Source: Rufibacter sediminis | GTDB lineage: Bacteria; Bacteroidota; Bacteroidia; Cytophagales; Hymenobacteraceae | Direction: 5' to 3' | Assembly (NCBI RefSeq): GCF_014269285.1 | Contig: NZ_JACOAF010000044.1 | Span: 124,001-188,000 of the forward strand | DNA: 64,000 nt | Part shown: piece after piece, positions 6,762 to 18,400 of the stretch | Layout: every line of letters starts with the position of its first letter | Position numbering within the stretch: the first letter of the stretch is position 1 | Translations under genes and position numbers: made by a program | Notes under the pieces: generated by a model | The model's database searches: none | What the model saw: only the letters and a program-made list of their open reading frames with translations | Told to the model about the DNA's origin: nothing

Positions 6762-9700
6762 TTAATGTTTCAACACGCGCAGAGTCGTCTGGAAGCCTTC
6801 GCCGGTAATTCTGAGCAGGTAAGTGCCTACAGCTACATCGCTGAGGTCCACTTTTTGGATGGATCCGCCGGTCACGGTGAGCGTTTTCACTAGGCGTCCG
6901 TTCAGTCCGTACACCCCGATTGTGATGTCAGAGGCTGCCGCTTGGGTCAGATCCAGATTTACCGCGTCTGGAGTGGGATTCGGGTACGCTTTCAGTGTCA
7001 CATTAGCAGCGGCAATGGCTTTCTTCTCCACGGCAATGGTTTTGGTGTATTCGAACTTCCCGTCAAAGTCTACCTGCTTGAGGCGGTAATAGAGGGTACC
7101 TGCTGGCGTAGCCGCATCCTGGAAGCTGTAGTTCTGTAGCACGAGGCTGGTGCCGTTGCCTTTCACTTTGCCAATGGTGCTGAAGTTTCTGCCGTCTGTG
7201 CTGCGCTCCACCTGGAAGAAGTCATTGTCTTTCTCGGCGGCGGTGGTCCAGGCCAGGGATACGCCGCCCTTCTGGGCGGTGGCCGTGAAGCTGGTGAGAG
7301 TTATTGGAAGTGGGGTGGGGTCAATGGTGGCTAAGGTAGTAGCAACGCCTGTTAAGTTGTAGTTGCCCCGGTCAGTGCCCGTTAAAACGGCTCCGGTTAA
7401 GGTGACCACTTTGTCTGTGCCGGGTGTAGCATCCGTGAATTCAGCCGTGCCCCCCTCCAGGAACACCGCATCATCCCCCAGCTTACCTACTACCACCCGG
7501 CTATCGGTGGTAACGGTAGCAGTGGCAGTGCCGTCATACACTTTGTTTTCTGCCCTGAAGGTGCCGGTGACTCCTCTGCGGGTAATCTCAGCCGCCAAGC
7601 CAGTCGGTTGAGAGAGGCTGTAGTTGCCTGCGTCGGTTCCGTCTTTGGTAAATCCAGTCACGGTGACGGTTCTCATTCCCGCATTCTTGCTGGAGAAGGT
7701 GCCCACGGGCGAGCCTGTCAAAGAGATATCATCGCCCTGTACTTTGTTGTTCAGGGTCGCTGTTCCGCTGAAGCCATGAACTTGGGTGGTGGCATCATAC
7801 TCTTTTGAGTCAGCAGAGAGTCCTGTCACGGTCAGTGATCTAGGGGTGATACTGCCGGTTGTAGAGGCTGAAAGATTAGATAAGGTATAGTTATTGGCAA
7901 CAGCCCCGCTGATGGAGAGGCCGTTGACAGTAATGGGTTTGTTGTTTCCTACATGTTTGCTGTCATATTTGGCGGAGCTGTGCGCGATGGTGAACACATC
8001 ACCAGTCACCCGGTTGTCAGACAAGTTTACCTGGGCGTTGTCATTCCCGTCATACACCTTGGTTGAACCTGAGGCGGTTATGATTAAAGGTCGTCTGGTG
8101 ATGGTGACGTTTACGGTGATGGACGTAGGGAAAAGGTAATAGTTGTCCTTGTCTTCTGAGCCAATGGACAGAGTTAACGTTTGGGTTCCATCTGTCACCA
8201 CACTTGATTGGGAGTTGATATACAATTCAACGTGGTCCGGAGAAATCACCCCGGTCAGGTTCGCTGCTGTTGTGGTAAATAGAGTGGTGCCATCGTAAAT
8301 TTTTTCATAGGTGGTCTGAACCACGGGGGTTAACTCTTTAGGGGTGATTTTAGCGGAAAGGGCAGAAAGTGTGGGTGGGGTAAAGCTGTAGTTCCCTTTC
8401 TGAGCGCCCGTTAAGGTGCTGCTGCTATAGGTTACCGGCTTGGGTAATACCGTGCCTGCGTTGTCACGATACACATCGGCGGCGCCATACTTGTTGCTGA
8501 TCGCTGAAAATTTACCTGCTCCTACCCACGTAACCTGATCGCCGGGGATAATGCCCGTTAACGTGCCGTTTATGGTAGCATCATTTGTTCCGTCATACAC
8601 TTTGTCCCTGGCCATGATATTGTTTACAGTCAAAGTTCTGGCCGTGATGTTGGCGCTTAGACCGGTGGGTGGGGTGAGAGAGTAATTATGAGCTTCTGTA
8701 CCGCCCAAAGTACCGGTGTAAGTTACAGCGATATTGGTGCCTACATTTGGGGAAGCAAAGGTCCCGGTTTGAGAAAAGGTGACATTGTCATTGTTAACGA
8801 TTCCGATCAAAGTACCGGTAATGGTCGCGGCGACATTTCCATTATACACCTTGTCGTTTGCTCTTGCATTTGTCATGGTAAGCTCTCTCTGAGAGATGCT
8901 GGCCGCCAAACCTGTGGGCTGAGTAAGGAGGTAATTGCCTCTGTCTGTGCCATCCAGGATGCTAGTGGAGGTGACGATGTGCGTGCCCACGTCACGGGAG
9001 GCGAAGGTACCTCTTCTGGTTAAGGTAACATTATCATTGCCTAGAACTCCGTTTAGAGTACCAGTGATGGTCGCGCTTCTTGATCCATCATATACTTTAT
9101 CATCTGCGCCGGCATTTATGACCGTCAGTTCTCTTGCTGTGATGTTGGCTCTGAGTTCTGTGGGTTGAGTGAGCGAGTAGTTGCCCACCGCATTCCCATT
9201 GAGGGTGCTGGTAGAGGTGACAGCTATACCGGTTCCCACATTTGGTGTCATGAAGGTACCGCTCAGTGTCAGTGAAACGTCTTCTCCTTCAATTACTCCA
9301 ACTAAAGTGCCTGAAATGGTAGCGGTAGTGGTTCTATCATATACTTTATCTCCTGCTGCCGCATTGGCAATGGTGAGGGCTTTCGCGGTAATAGTGGCGG
9401 TAGCGGTGGCCGAGGTGTTGGACAGTGTATAGTTGTCTGCGTCTGGTCCATCAAGGGAGATGCCACTTACCGTCACCGTCTGAGAACCGATGTTACTGGA
9501 CGCGAAAGTAGCGGAGGTAAAGGCGATTGCGAGTTCATCGTCGGTAACTTTGTTGGACGAAAGGGTCACGGATGCCGTGGTGTTACCATTATATGCTCGG
9601 CTCTGAGCCGTGGCGGTGACGGTGAGTTGCCGGGCAGTGATGCTGGCGGTAGCAGTGGCAATGGTGTTGACGGAATAGTTGCGGGCGTCTGCTCCTGAGA

Positions 9701-11621
9701 GACCAAGTCCGGTGGCGGTCACCGTCTTGTCACGGCCTACATTTTTGTCACTGAAAGTAGCCGTGCCGCCAGTGTACGTCACCGCGTCATCGTCCAGTAC
9801 CCCAACTAAACTTCGGCTAGTGATGGTGGCGGAGGCATTGCCGTCATACGTCTTGTCTGCGGCGGTGATAGCGCCTGTAATTGCCAGCGGAGTGATGTCG
9901 GCGGTCAGGTTGGGGGCGAGGGTGTAGTTCCCGGCATGTGCTCCGGTAAGGGTATATCCAGTGATCGTTACGGGTTTGTCTTCGCCTACGGTTTTCGTGT
10001 TAAAAGAAGCGCTTGCCTCAGAGGCAGGGTCTAAGGAGACTTCATCATTTTCAAGGGTGCCCGTCAAAGAAGGCGTTCCCTGTAGGGTTGCCCTGGTGGT
10101 TGCATCATACACTTTGTCTTCCACTGAAACTCCCGTTAAGGTAAGTGCTCTGGCGGTAATACTAGCGGTAGTAATGGCCGTAGTGTTTGCTAGGGTGTAG
10201 TTACCCGCGTCTGAGCCGTTGAGGGTGATTCCTGTTACGGTCACAGTTTTTCCTACCCCTACGTTCGGGTCAGAAAACTCAGCTGAAGAAGAAGCGGCGG
10301 TCACATTATCACCGTCAACTTTATTGGTGGTCAGGGTAACCGTGGCGGAAGTGCTTCCGTCGTATTCTCTGCTCTGAGCCGTGGCGGTGACGGTGAGCGG
10401 CTGGGCGGTGATGCTGGCGGTAGCAGTGGCGGTGGTGTTGACGGAATAGTTGCGGGCGTCTGCTCCTGTGAGGCTGAGCCCAGTGGCGGTCACAGTCTTG
10501 CCGTTGCCTACGTTCTTGTCGTTGAAAGTAGCCGTGCCCCCAGTGTATGATACGTCATCGGGGCTGAGAATACCCGTCAGGTTATGGCTGGTGATCATGG
10601 CGGTGGTGTTTCCGTCGTATGGCTTGTCTGCCACGGTGATATACCCTTCAATTTCTAAAGGCGTGATGGTGGCAGTAAGGCCGGTTGGCTGAGCTAGGTT
10701 ATAATTGAGGGAAGCTGCCCCGGAAAGGGTATATCCGGTTACGGTGACCGGTTTGTTAGCTCCCGCCATTTTAGAAGCGAACGTTGCAACAGCTGTGGAG
10801 GGATCAATGGTTATGGCGTCGTTTTCTAATTTCCCGTTTAAAACGGGAGTACCGGTTAATGTAGTAACCATGGTGCCGTTGTAAGGCCGGGTTACGGCAG
10901 ATACCCCGGTAATAGTCAGCGGTTTCTGCGTGATGGTAAGTGTAACGGCAGTTCTGGAGTTGCTTCTGCAATTGCCTAACTGTGCTTCTGCATAATAAGT
11001 GTTTGTGCCAACGTCGGTTCGGGCCGGAGGAGAATAAGAACTGCCCGAAGCCAACAAGGTTCCTCCTGAGGGTGCGTCATACCAGTTTATAGTTTGACCA
11101 TTGGGGACGGTGGCGCTGATGCTTGGAGAAGTACTGCCATACACTCTTGTTCCGCTAACAGGATTTGTAGGTGCACTAGGCGGCCCTATTATAAAGTTAG
11201 GTGATGCACCTGCTCCGCCGCTTCCATTAAAATTTGGGTTTGAAGAACTTAGTGAGATTTTGTAAGTGCCTGCTGGCGTGTTACTGGGAATGGTAATCGT
11301 CCCTGTAATATTTCTATTTACAACGTTATTACGTGTATCAAATGAATAGGCTGCCCTGGATAAGGTTCCAATACTAGTGACTACTGTAGTTCCCGAGGAT
11401 GCACTTAGATGTACAGTAAAGGTGGACGCACTAGTAAATTGCTTTTCATTACCACTCCCATTTGTCGCATCAAAGGTAATTGTGGCAGTTGATCCTGGGC
11501 TACATATTGGATTTGGTGTAACATTCGTCACATTAATAGTTTGCGCCCCTGCTTGGGAAGCAATAAAGAATAAGAAGGCAGCAAGCAAAAGGCTTTTGCT
11601 AAAGTGTAGAATTCGTCCCAT
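6762..11621 (-). CDS. Giant secreted adhesin-like protein with 14 YDG-type repeats and a T9SS sorting domain
   Basis: 1619 residues. A signal peptide (to about residue 27, ending ASQAGAQ) is followed by an N-terminal beta-domain and an Ig-like domain (~150-230, INWYDAPSGGTLLASG). Then come about 14 tandem ~80-90-residue repeats (~235-1435), each opening with a D/S-K-x-YDG or YNG signature such as ADKPYDGNTTA and DKVYDGSRSA and closing with a GNYSL/NYTL step; these resemble YDG/MBG surface repeats. Residues ~1437-1619 hold a fibronectin-like segment and a type-A sorting domain (KAYPNPTPDAVNLDL, GTYLLRI), which directs T9SS export and surface attachment. It probably acts as a stalk or adhesin. 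Two repeat blocks 771 nt apart are much more alike at DNA level than the rest. The next gene upstream is also a giant T9SS protein on the same strand. Confidence 0.85.
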   Translation of the reverse strand: MGRILHFSKSLLLAAFLFFIASQAGAQTINVTNVTPNPICSPGSTATITFDATNGSGNEKQFTSASTFTVHLSASSGTTVVTSIGTLSRAAYSFDTRNNVVNRNITGTITIPSNTPAGTYKISLSSSNPNFNGSGGAGASPNFIIGPPSAPTNPVSGTRVYGSTSPSISATVPNGQTINWYDAPSGGTLLASGSSYSPPARTDVGTNTYYAEAQLGNCRSNSRTAVTLTITQKPLTITGVSAVTRPYNGTMVTTLTGTPVLNGKLENDAITIDPSTAVATFASKMAGANKPVTVTGYTLSGAASLNYNLAQPTGLTATITPLEIEGYITVADKPYDGNTTAMITSHNLTGILSPDDVSYTGGTATFNDKNVGNGKTVTATGLSLTGADARNYSVNTTATATASITAQPLTVTATAQSREYDGSTSATVTLTTNKVDGDNVTAASSSAEFSDPNVGVGKTVTVTGITLNGSDAGNYTLANTTAITTASITARALTLTGVSVEDKVYDATTRATLQGTPSLTGTLENDEVSLDPASEASASFNTKTVGEDKPVTITGYTLTGAHAGNYTLAPNLTADITPLAITGAITAADKTYDGNASATITSRSLVGVLDDDAVTYTGGTATFSDKNVGRDKTVTATGLGLSGADARNYSVNTIATATASITARQLTVTATAQSRAYNGNTTASVTLSSNKVTDDELAIAFTSATFASSNIGSQTVTVSGISLDGPDADNYTLSNTSATATATITAKALTIANAAAGDKVYDRTTTATISGTLVGVIEGEDVSLTLSGTFMTPNVGTGIAVTSTSTLNGNAVGNYSLTQPTELRANITARELTVINAGADDKVYDGSRSATITGTLNGVLGNDNVTLTRRGTFASRDVGTHIVTSTSILDGTDRGNYLLTQPTGLAASISQRELTMTNARANDKVYNGNVAATITGTLIGIVNNDNVTFSQTGTFASPNVGTNIAVTYTGTLGGTEAHNYSLTPPTGLSANITARTLTVNNIMARDKVYDGTNDATINGTLTGIIPGDQVTWVGAGKFSAISNKYGAADVYRDNAGTVLPKPVTYSSSTLTGAQKGNYSFTPPTLSALSAKITPKELTPVVQTTYEKIYDGTTLFTTTAANLTGVISPDHVELYINSQSSVVTDGTQTLTLSIGSEDKDNYYLFPTSITVNVTITRRPLIITASGSTKVYDGNDNAQVNLSDNRVTGDVFTIAHSSAKYDSKHVGNNKPITVNGLSISGAVANNYTLSNLSASTTGSITPRSLTVTGLSADSKEYDATTQVHGFSGTATLNNKVQGDDISLTGSPVGTFSSKNAGMRTVTVTGFTKDGTDAGNYSLSQPTGLAAEITRRGVTGTFRAENKVYDGTATATVTTDSRVVVGKLGDDAVFLEGGTAEFTDATPGTDKVVTLTGAVLTGTDRGNYNLTGVATTLATIDPTPLPITLTSFTATAQKGGVSLAWTTAAEKDNDFFQVERSTDGRNFSTIGKVKGNGTSLVLQNYSFQDAATPAGTLYYRLKQVDFDGKFEYTKTIAVEKKAIAAANVTLKAYPNPTPDAVNLDLTQAAASDITIGVYGLNGRLVKTLTVTGGSIQKVDLSDVAVGTYLLRITGEGFQTTLRVLKH

Positions 11622-12320
11622 ACCTTTTCCTGATAATGTTATTTTATTAATAATTGATTTGAATACAGTGACTTAAAGGTCCAGTTAGAGGAGGGGGGAG
11701 AATCTATATACTGGATAATAGTAATAAAAATTATGTATTTATTAAGCTTTAGGAACAAACATAAAAACATGATTTTGATTATCCTAATGTTTAATAAGAT
11801 AAAATGTATAAATAAATCAATTAAAAATAATATTAATGCAAATATGGGATAATTTATAAACTAACTAATTGTATAATAGTTACTTATGTTTTTAGTTGTG
11901 GCATGGTAATAAAAGTGTGATAGGAGGGTACCCTTGTTGTTCATGTTAACAAGGGAGAGCATTGGCTTAAAGGAGATCTCAGCTAATAGATATCTCCTGA
12001 AGGAAGAAGAGTGTTTTAAAACTGCTGCCCGATAGACTAAGCTCAATCAGGTAGATGGCCAGTAGGCTAAGCAGGATAATGAGGATTAGTTTAGCGGGTC
12101 ATGGTAACCGCACTAAAAAGCATCGGGCATTAGGGCAGCCATCCGAAGCAAAGCAGATTTCCTATGTTTTATGGAATAGGATAGGTGCATCGATGGCCTG
12201 CTTGGCAAGAGCGCCAGATCGTCTACCATGGCATTGACCAAGGTAATTGGTCAACAAAGGCAAGCTAAAGGGGGGAAGACGTTCGTTGCGCGGGGTTCTT
12301 CTCATTTGAGTTTGGTGATT

Positions 12321-12358
12321 TCGTTTTTGGGCCTCTTTTCAAATTTCAGGCGTAAATC
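12321..12358. repeat. Interspersed palindrome, copy 8 (weak)
   Basis: TCGTTTTTGGGCCTCTTTT is followed by TTCAGGCGTAAATCA. The right arm is decayed. It lies just outside the terminator of the DUF11 adhesin. Confidence 0.45.
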
Positions 12359-12368
12359 ACTTGGAAGA

Positions 12369-12422
12369 CCTCCATAAAAAAAGCAGGGCACCTAGAAAGG
12401 TGCCCTGCTTTTTTTATGGAGG
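12369..12422 (-). terminator. Long terminator hairpin of the DUF11 adhesin gene
   Basis: Perfect 25-bp arms (12369-12393 and 12398-12422) with a 4-nt loop AGAA; the core GCAGGGCACCT/AGGTGCCCTGC is flanked by seven A and seven T. It lies 15 bases after the stop codon. Confidence 0.9.
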
Positions 12423-12437
12423 TAGTATTTCTCTGGT

Positions 12438-15400
12438 TTACTGTTTTACCACGCGCGTTGTAGTGTCAAAGGTAGAGCCGGTCATCTTCAAGAGATAAGT
12501 GCCTGCTGCGAGTTGGGTGAGGTCTATTTTCTGCTCTGCCCCACCTGTCACTTCCAAAGTCTTGACAACGCGGCCATCCATGGCAACTACCTTTACTGTT
12601 ACCTGCTCGGCTCCAACGCTGGCCAGGTCTACGTTCACTACATCAGTAGTTGGGTTAGGATACGCCTTTACCGTTATGGCGGCAGAAGTACCCTGGGCGC
12701 GCACGGCAATGGTTTTGCTGTACTCGAACTTCCCGTCGAAGTCTACCTGTTTGAGGCGGTAGTACAAGGTGCCCGCTGGTGTAGCCGCATCCTGGAAGCT
12801 GTAGTTCTGCAATACGTTGCTGTTTCCATTGCCTTTCACCTTGCCGATGGCGCTGAAGTTCTTGCCGTCTGTGCTGCGCTCCACCTGGAAGAAATCATTG
12901 TCCTTCTCGGCGGCTGTTACCCAGTGCAGGGCTACCCCTTCTTTCTGCGCTTTCGCCGTGAAACTGATCAATGTAACCGGAAGAGGAGTAATCACTGTCG
13001 ATGAGCGGAAAGCGTACTCGTTGTTTTCACCCGTTCTCATAGAAGCGCTACGGCCCCCGTTGTTTGCATCAAATAAATCTACAATACCGTCATTATCGGT
13101 GTCATGGTAGTAGGTAGAACCTTGGGTTAAGTAGTTAGGGTAGCCGTTGGTTAACTTCAACCATAGTGGGGTACCATCCTTGTCTTTGAGGGTATTCACA
13201 TACCAGCCTTTGTTGTTGGCTTCTTCAAATAACCTGGCCCGCTCCATGAGGTCATCTATGGCTTTGCCATCATTGTTGTCATCAAAGGCTTCTATATAGT
13301 CCATGGAGAAATCGGCGTCAGAATCCAAGTCCAGATAGTCTGGGATGCTGTCTCGGTCGGTGTCCACTGGTGTTATAGCAACTCCTCCGGTAGTGGCATC
13401 ATATCCATCGCTAAGGCCATCAAAGTCAAGGTCTGATCCTAGGCCATTCACATATTTGTTTGTGGCCTGGGCTTCGTAGTTGTCCAGGATACCATCATTG
13501 TCAGAGTCTACATCTTCGTAATCACGGATACCATCATTGTCGGTGTCTGGGTTGGGTAGATTTGAAACCGAGCTGTTGCTGCTGGTCTGTGCCGCTATCG
13601 GAATTCCGTTGGCGTCTACCGGGCCTATGAAGACTCCCTTTGCCGCATCATAGATAGAGCTGGAAGGAACGATGCCGCGATTGGCTTCTACCGCGTTCGG
13701 GATACCGTCTCCGTCAATGTCAATGTCATATCCTTTGATCAAGCCATCCATATCCAAATCAAATGCATCGTTGATGTCGTCATTGTTTCTGTCCTGGAAG
13801 GCTCCGTAGATGGGGTGCATGAAATCTTTGTCCAGGAAGTTCGGGATTTTGTCACCGTCTGCATCGCCGTTCGCGTCAGTCGCATTATTTACCTGAGTGG
13901 TGAAGATACCATCGTTGTTATCATCCAGGTCAATTTCATCCGGAACGCCGTCGTTGTCCCAGTCTCCGTTGATAACGAAAGTAACCGTTTGCTGGGTAGT
14001 ACCGCCTATCGCGTCGGTGGTTTCAATGAGTAAGTTGTAGGTGCCAGCTACCAAGGCAAATCGGTTGCTTACTTCAATTTCTCCGTTGTTCTGTAGTCTC
14101 AAGCCGGCAGGCAAGGTGCCGTTCACTAGTTTCGCATTGTTGACAGGACCATCCTGGTCTGATACTTCGGCAATGTGGTCACCGTTGTGCATGGCAAATG
14201 GGTGCTTGTTGTTTGCGATCACCTGATAGGTTGCTTCCCGGTCAACTGCCGTGATGGATATAATGGTTGTGTTGTTGCCGTCTTTGGTAGTACCACCATT
14301 CGGGTCAAATTCATTGGCTGCGTATTTATAGCCGATGCTGTTCAAAACTCCTAATTCAGCTGGTTGGACTAATAAAGAGAGCGTCTTAGACTCATTTATG
14401 CCCAAATTGCCAATGGTCCAGATACCGGTAACCGAGTTGATACTCGTGCCGGGGGCTGGAATGCCGCTACCCGTCACCAAGTTCAAGCCTGAGGCTACGC
14501 CGGCAGCTACTACTACGCCGGTAGCTGGATCTGGCCCCAAGTTAGTAGCAGTGATCGTTACTCTGTACTGGCCACCCACGTAATAAGGGCCTTCCACAAT
14601 AGTGCTGTTCAAGGCAATATCAGCTGTAGCAGTTCCTGTTATACTCGCCTGTTGGCTGTTGTTGGTGGTGATATTGTCATATTGACCCGAGGCCGCCACG
14701 GAAGCTACTGTTGTATAAGTTGCGGCGCTTTGCGGTTTCACTCTAATCACCAGTGTCTGGGCATTAGCGGCGCCGGGTAGTACGTCTGTGCCCAGTGTCC
14801 AGCGGCCGGTGGCCGGGTCATAAGAACCAGAAGAAGCGGTGGCGCTCATAAAGGTTAAACCGGCCGGTAATTTATCTTCGATCACTACGCCGGTGGCAGC
14901 GTCTGGCCCATTGTTCTGTACTTTCACCGTGAACGATGTTTCCTGGCCATTGTAGAAGGTAGGGGCGGAGGCGGTATTGGTGACTGCCAATTCTGCTACC
15001 GGCAAAACATTGATTAGGGCTACGGATTTATTGTTTTCACTATTCAAGTCTGTTTGATCAGCAGATAGAATGCTTCCTCCCAGATTTAAGCGGCCTGTTG
15101 TGTTAGGAATTCCTTTTACTATAAGGGTAACCGATTGCCCTGGATCTAGACTGCTAATGTTCCATTGACCAGTGGTAGCGTCATACCCTTTGCCAGGCTC
15201 CACATAGGTGAAAGTTAAGCTGCCTGTTCTGGTGTCCATTCCCATTAGGTTCGTGACTCTGTCTGGACCGTTGTTGGTTACTTTCAGAGTGAAAGTTGCT
15301 TCCGTTAAATCTCTATAGAAGACCCCGTTTACGCCTCCGGTTACACTTGTGCTGAAAGAGACATCTGCTGTTTTATGCACTGTGAAAGAAGAAGCAGCTG

Positions 15401-18400
15401 TGTTGTTTTCTGTAACAGCATCATATTCGTTTGCGGTACGCTTAGTGGCTACGAAGGTGTAGTTTTTGTCACCTGTAACAGTCATGTCTGCATTAGGCAC
15501 CACCACTAAGTTCATGCCTGTGTAACTACCTGATGCCAGATTACCAACTGTCCAGATACCTGTGCTGGCGTTATAAGTTCCTACTTTAGGTTCAGCGCTT
15601 ACCAAAGTAAAGCCTGCCGGTACCAATGCATCTAAAGACAGACCTGTAGCGGCATCAGGGCCTTGATTATCTACTCGTACCCCCAGAGTTATCTGTTTAC
15701 CTGTATAGTAAGGACCAGAAGACAACCCTACGGCTACCTTGATATCAGAGCTCACCGTTCCAGAGCCGGAGGTGATAGTAGCAGAGGCGCTGTTGTTTCC
15801 GATGGTATTGTCATACTCGGTATGTGTCTGCGAGGCAGTAGTGGTAATGACTGCACTTTGGTTTATTTTCCCTACCAAAGTAAGGGTGGCTGAAGCACCA
15901 CTAGCTAATGAACCAACTGACCAAGTGCCGTTGACAGAGTTGTAGGCATCAGTTCCGGTAGAGTTAGAGGCACTTACAAACGTCAAGCTGACAGGCAGTT
16001 TGTCTGTGATTACTACGTTAGTTGCAGTGCTTGGGCCATTGTTAGTTACCGTTACTTTGTAGGTTACTTCATCACCGTTCACATAGGCGGTTTTAATCGG
16101 AGAGATGACCACATTCGTCACGGCAACATCAGCGGTTGGTTTTACAGTGATGGTGCTGCTAGCGGTATTATTGCTGCTTTGGCTGTCATATTCAGTATGC
16201 GACTGAGTAGAAGAAAGTGTTAAGGTGCCGATAGCCGTTGGTTTAGCCGTAATGGTCAGGGTCTGTGAACCAGAGGTTACAACAGTACCAATAGTCCAAG
16301 TACCGGTAGTAGCATCAAATGTACCTAAGCTGGCAGTAAAGCCTGTGATAGTTAAGCCTGCCGGTATCTGATTGGCTACAGAAACATTGGTGGCGTTGCT
16401 AGGCCCATTATTGATCGCTTTAATCGTGTAGGTAATCACATCCCCCTGGCCTGGATTGAGGTTAGACACCACATTCGTCACCGCCACATCTGCTGTAGGT
16501 GAAACAGTGATGGTGGTAGAAGCCGTATTGTTGCCCGCATTTTCATCTAGCTCAAAGCCGGTTCTGCTGCCCAAGGTGGCAGTAGTGGTGATGGAACCCT
16601 GGGTAGTGGCTCTGGCGGTTAACGTCAATGTTTTAGTTTCATTCACCGCTAAAGCACCTACTGTCCAGTTGCCGGTAGTGGCATCATAACCGGCGGGAGC
16701 AGTTCCTTCCAGAGTTAAACCAGCAGGTAATTTGTCTGTGACCACTACGCCTGTCGCCGCATTCGGCCCCAGGTTTTTAGCGGTAACTGTGAAGGTGACC
16801 AGATCGCCAAAATTATAGCTAGTCTTAGGTGTGACATTTTTTACTTCGATATCTGCAGCCGCCTGTACGGTGATAGAGGCAGTGGCGCTGTTGTTGGAAG
16901 CTACGTTGTCTACCTCTGTGTGGGTTTGGGTGGCCGTAGTAGAAATAGTGCCCAGAGTTAATGGTTTAACGGTAAGGGTCAAGGTCTTGGAAGCGCCTAC
17001 CGCCAAAGAGCCGATGTTCCAGACACCGGTGCTGGTGTTGTAGTTAGCCGCGTCTGAAGAACTCACGAACTCCAGCTTGGTAAGGTCTAATTTGTCGGTT
17101 ACCTGTACGTTGCTTGCCGTGATAGGGCCATTATTGGTAGCCGTTACGGTATAAGTGAAGGGCTTGCCAATGGTATAGGGGGCAGTAGCGGCCGTATTGG
17201 TAACGGCTACGTCTGCGCTACAGTCATAGGTAAAAGTGGCCGACTGAGTGGAAGAACCTGTATAGCCATACGTCCAGGTGTTCACTGTTTTCAAGTCACC
17301 GGCAGTGGTGGTGGCAGAACCCCAGCGGTGCACCCCATTGGTAGAAACAACACCAAATAGCTCAGCCTGTGGGGTTGGGAAGCTAGACGTAGGCAGGTTT
17401 GAATCATCCCAGAAAAGGAGACCATCATAGTTTGTGCCCGCTACTGGCCTAATGTCCTGTACCCTGAAACCGTCTGCGTTGGCCTCAGCATCCCATACCG
17501 GGAAGTGGATAGGTGAACTGTTGTTCCGGAAGAAGTAATTGAGGGTGGTGTTCTTGGCTACTACCTGGTTTAAGCCGTTCAGACCGTTCCATTCCACAGT
17601 TCGGGCTCCTTTTGCGCCAGTGGATTCCAGCAACACGTCTGCGGTACCCGGCTGATAACCGGCTACTCCGTTCAGGTTGATCAACACCACAAAGGTGCTG
17701 CTTTCTGAGGTGTTCAGGTTGAAGGTTGATTTCCCGCCATTGGTCGTGGTGTTGCAGCTGGAGGTGATGCCTACAGTAAAGGTAGGAACTGTGGCACTCG
17801 GCCAGATGGCAGGGTCCGGATCATTCACGAAGTTGAACAACTCTGGATAATCGGTTTGGGCGGTCTGGCTTTTTCTTCTCTCCGTATCAGTTGTTCTTCC
17901 GGTGGCAGAGGTGGAGCCAAAGCGGTTGGTCACAAAACGGAAGAAGTTCTGAGGAGCAATGCCCGCCAGTTCTATCTCCTTGACAAAGAAAAAGCCTGGC
18001 TGGTCTTCGCTGGGGATCAGCGGGTACATGTTGAAATCTTTCGAGAAAACGTTGCTGGTGCCTCCTGCTGAGAAAGACCACAGCTTGCTGCGCATACGGC
18101 CCGGTTTCTCTGCGCCTGTACCATCAATTACCGTAAAGTCCCACAAGTCATATACTGAGAACAACTGACCGTCTGCCATGTTGGCTTCGCCTACCTGTGT
18201 AAACTCAACCCAATAGTCTTGATCTGCCCCAGTGTTGTTGGTGACCGTCAACGGTGAATAACCGCCAGAATTGCGGGTGGTGCCGCTCTGCATGAAGGTT
18301 GGACCCGCCAAAGCCTGGGCCGGAGTAGCGATTACCCCTGCTTGGTTGGTGTTCAGCAACATTTGTCTTGTGGAGGTTTGGTTTCTTGTAAGAGTAGTCT

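Larger units (their letters stand above)
11622..12437. other. Intergenic region with a broken small membrane-protein frame
   Basis: Bases 11622-11880 are strongly AT-rich and probably hold the adhesin promoter, but no clear TANNTTTG was found. On the minus strand 12098-11979 an open frame encodes a hydrophobic segment (LILIILLSLLAIYLIEL) ending in a stop, but it has no ATG, GTG or TTG start and an in-frame TGA precedes it, so it may be a gene remnant. Copy 8 of the palindrome and a long terminator hairpin end the region. Other frames here (12055-12237 plus, 12046-11861 minus) have no recognisable product. Confidence 0.5.

Noticed and set aside
12055-12237. 60-codon frame in the adhesin gap, considered as a transposase remnant
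   Set aside because: No DDE, HUH or serine-recombinase pattern on either strand and no terminal inverted repeats.
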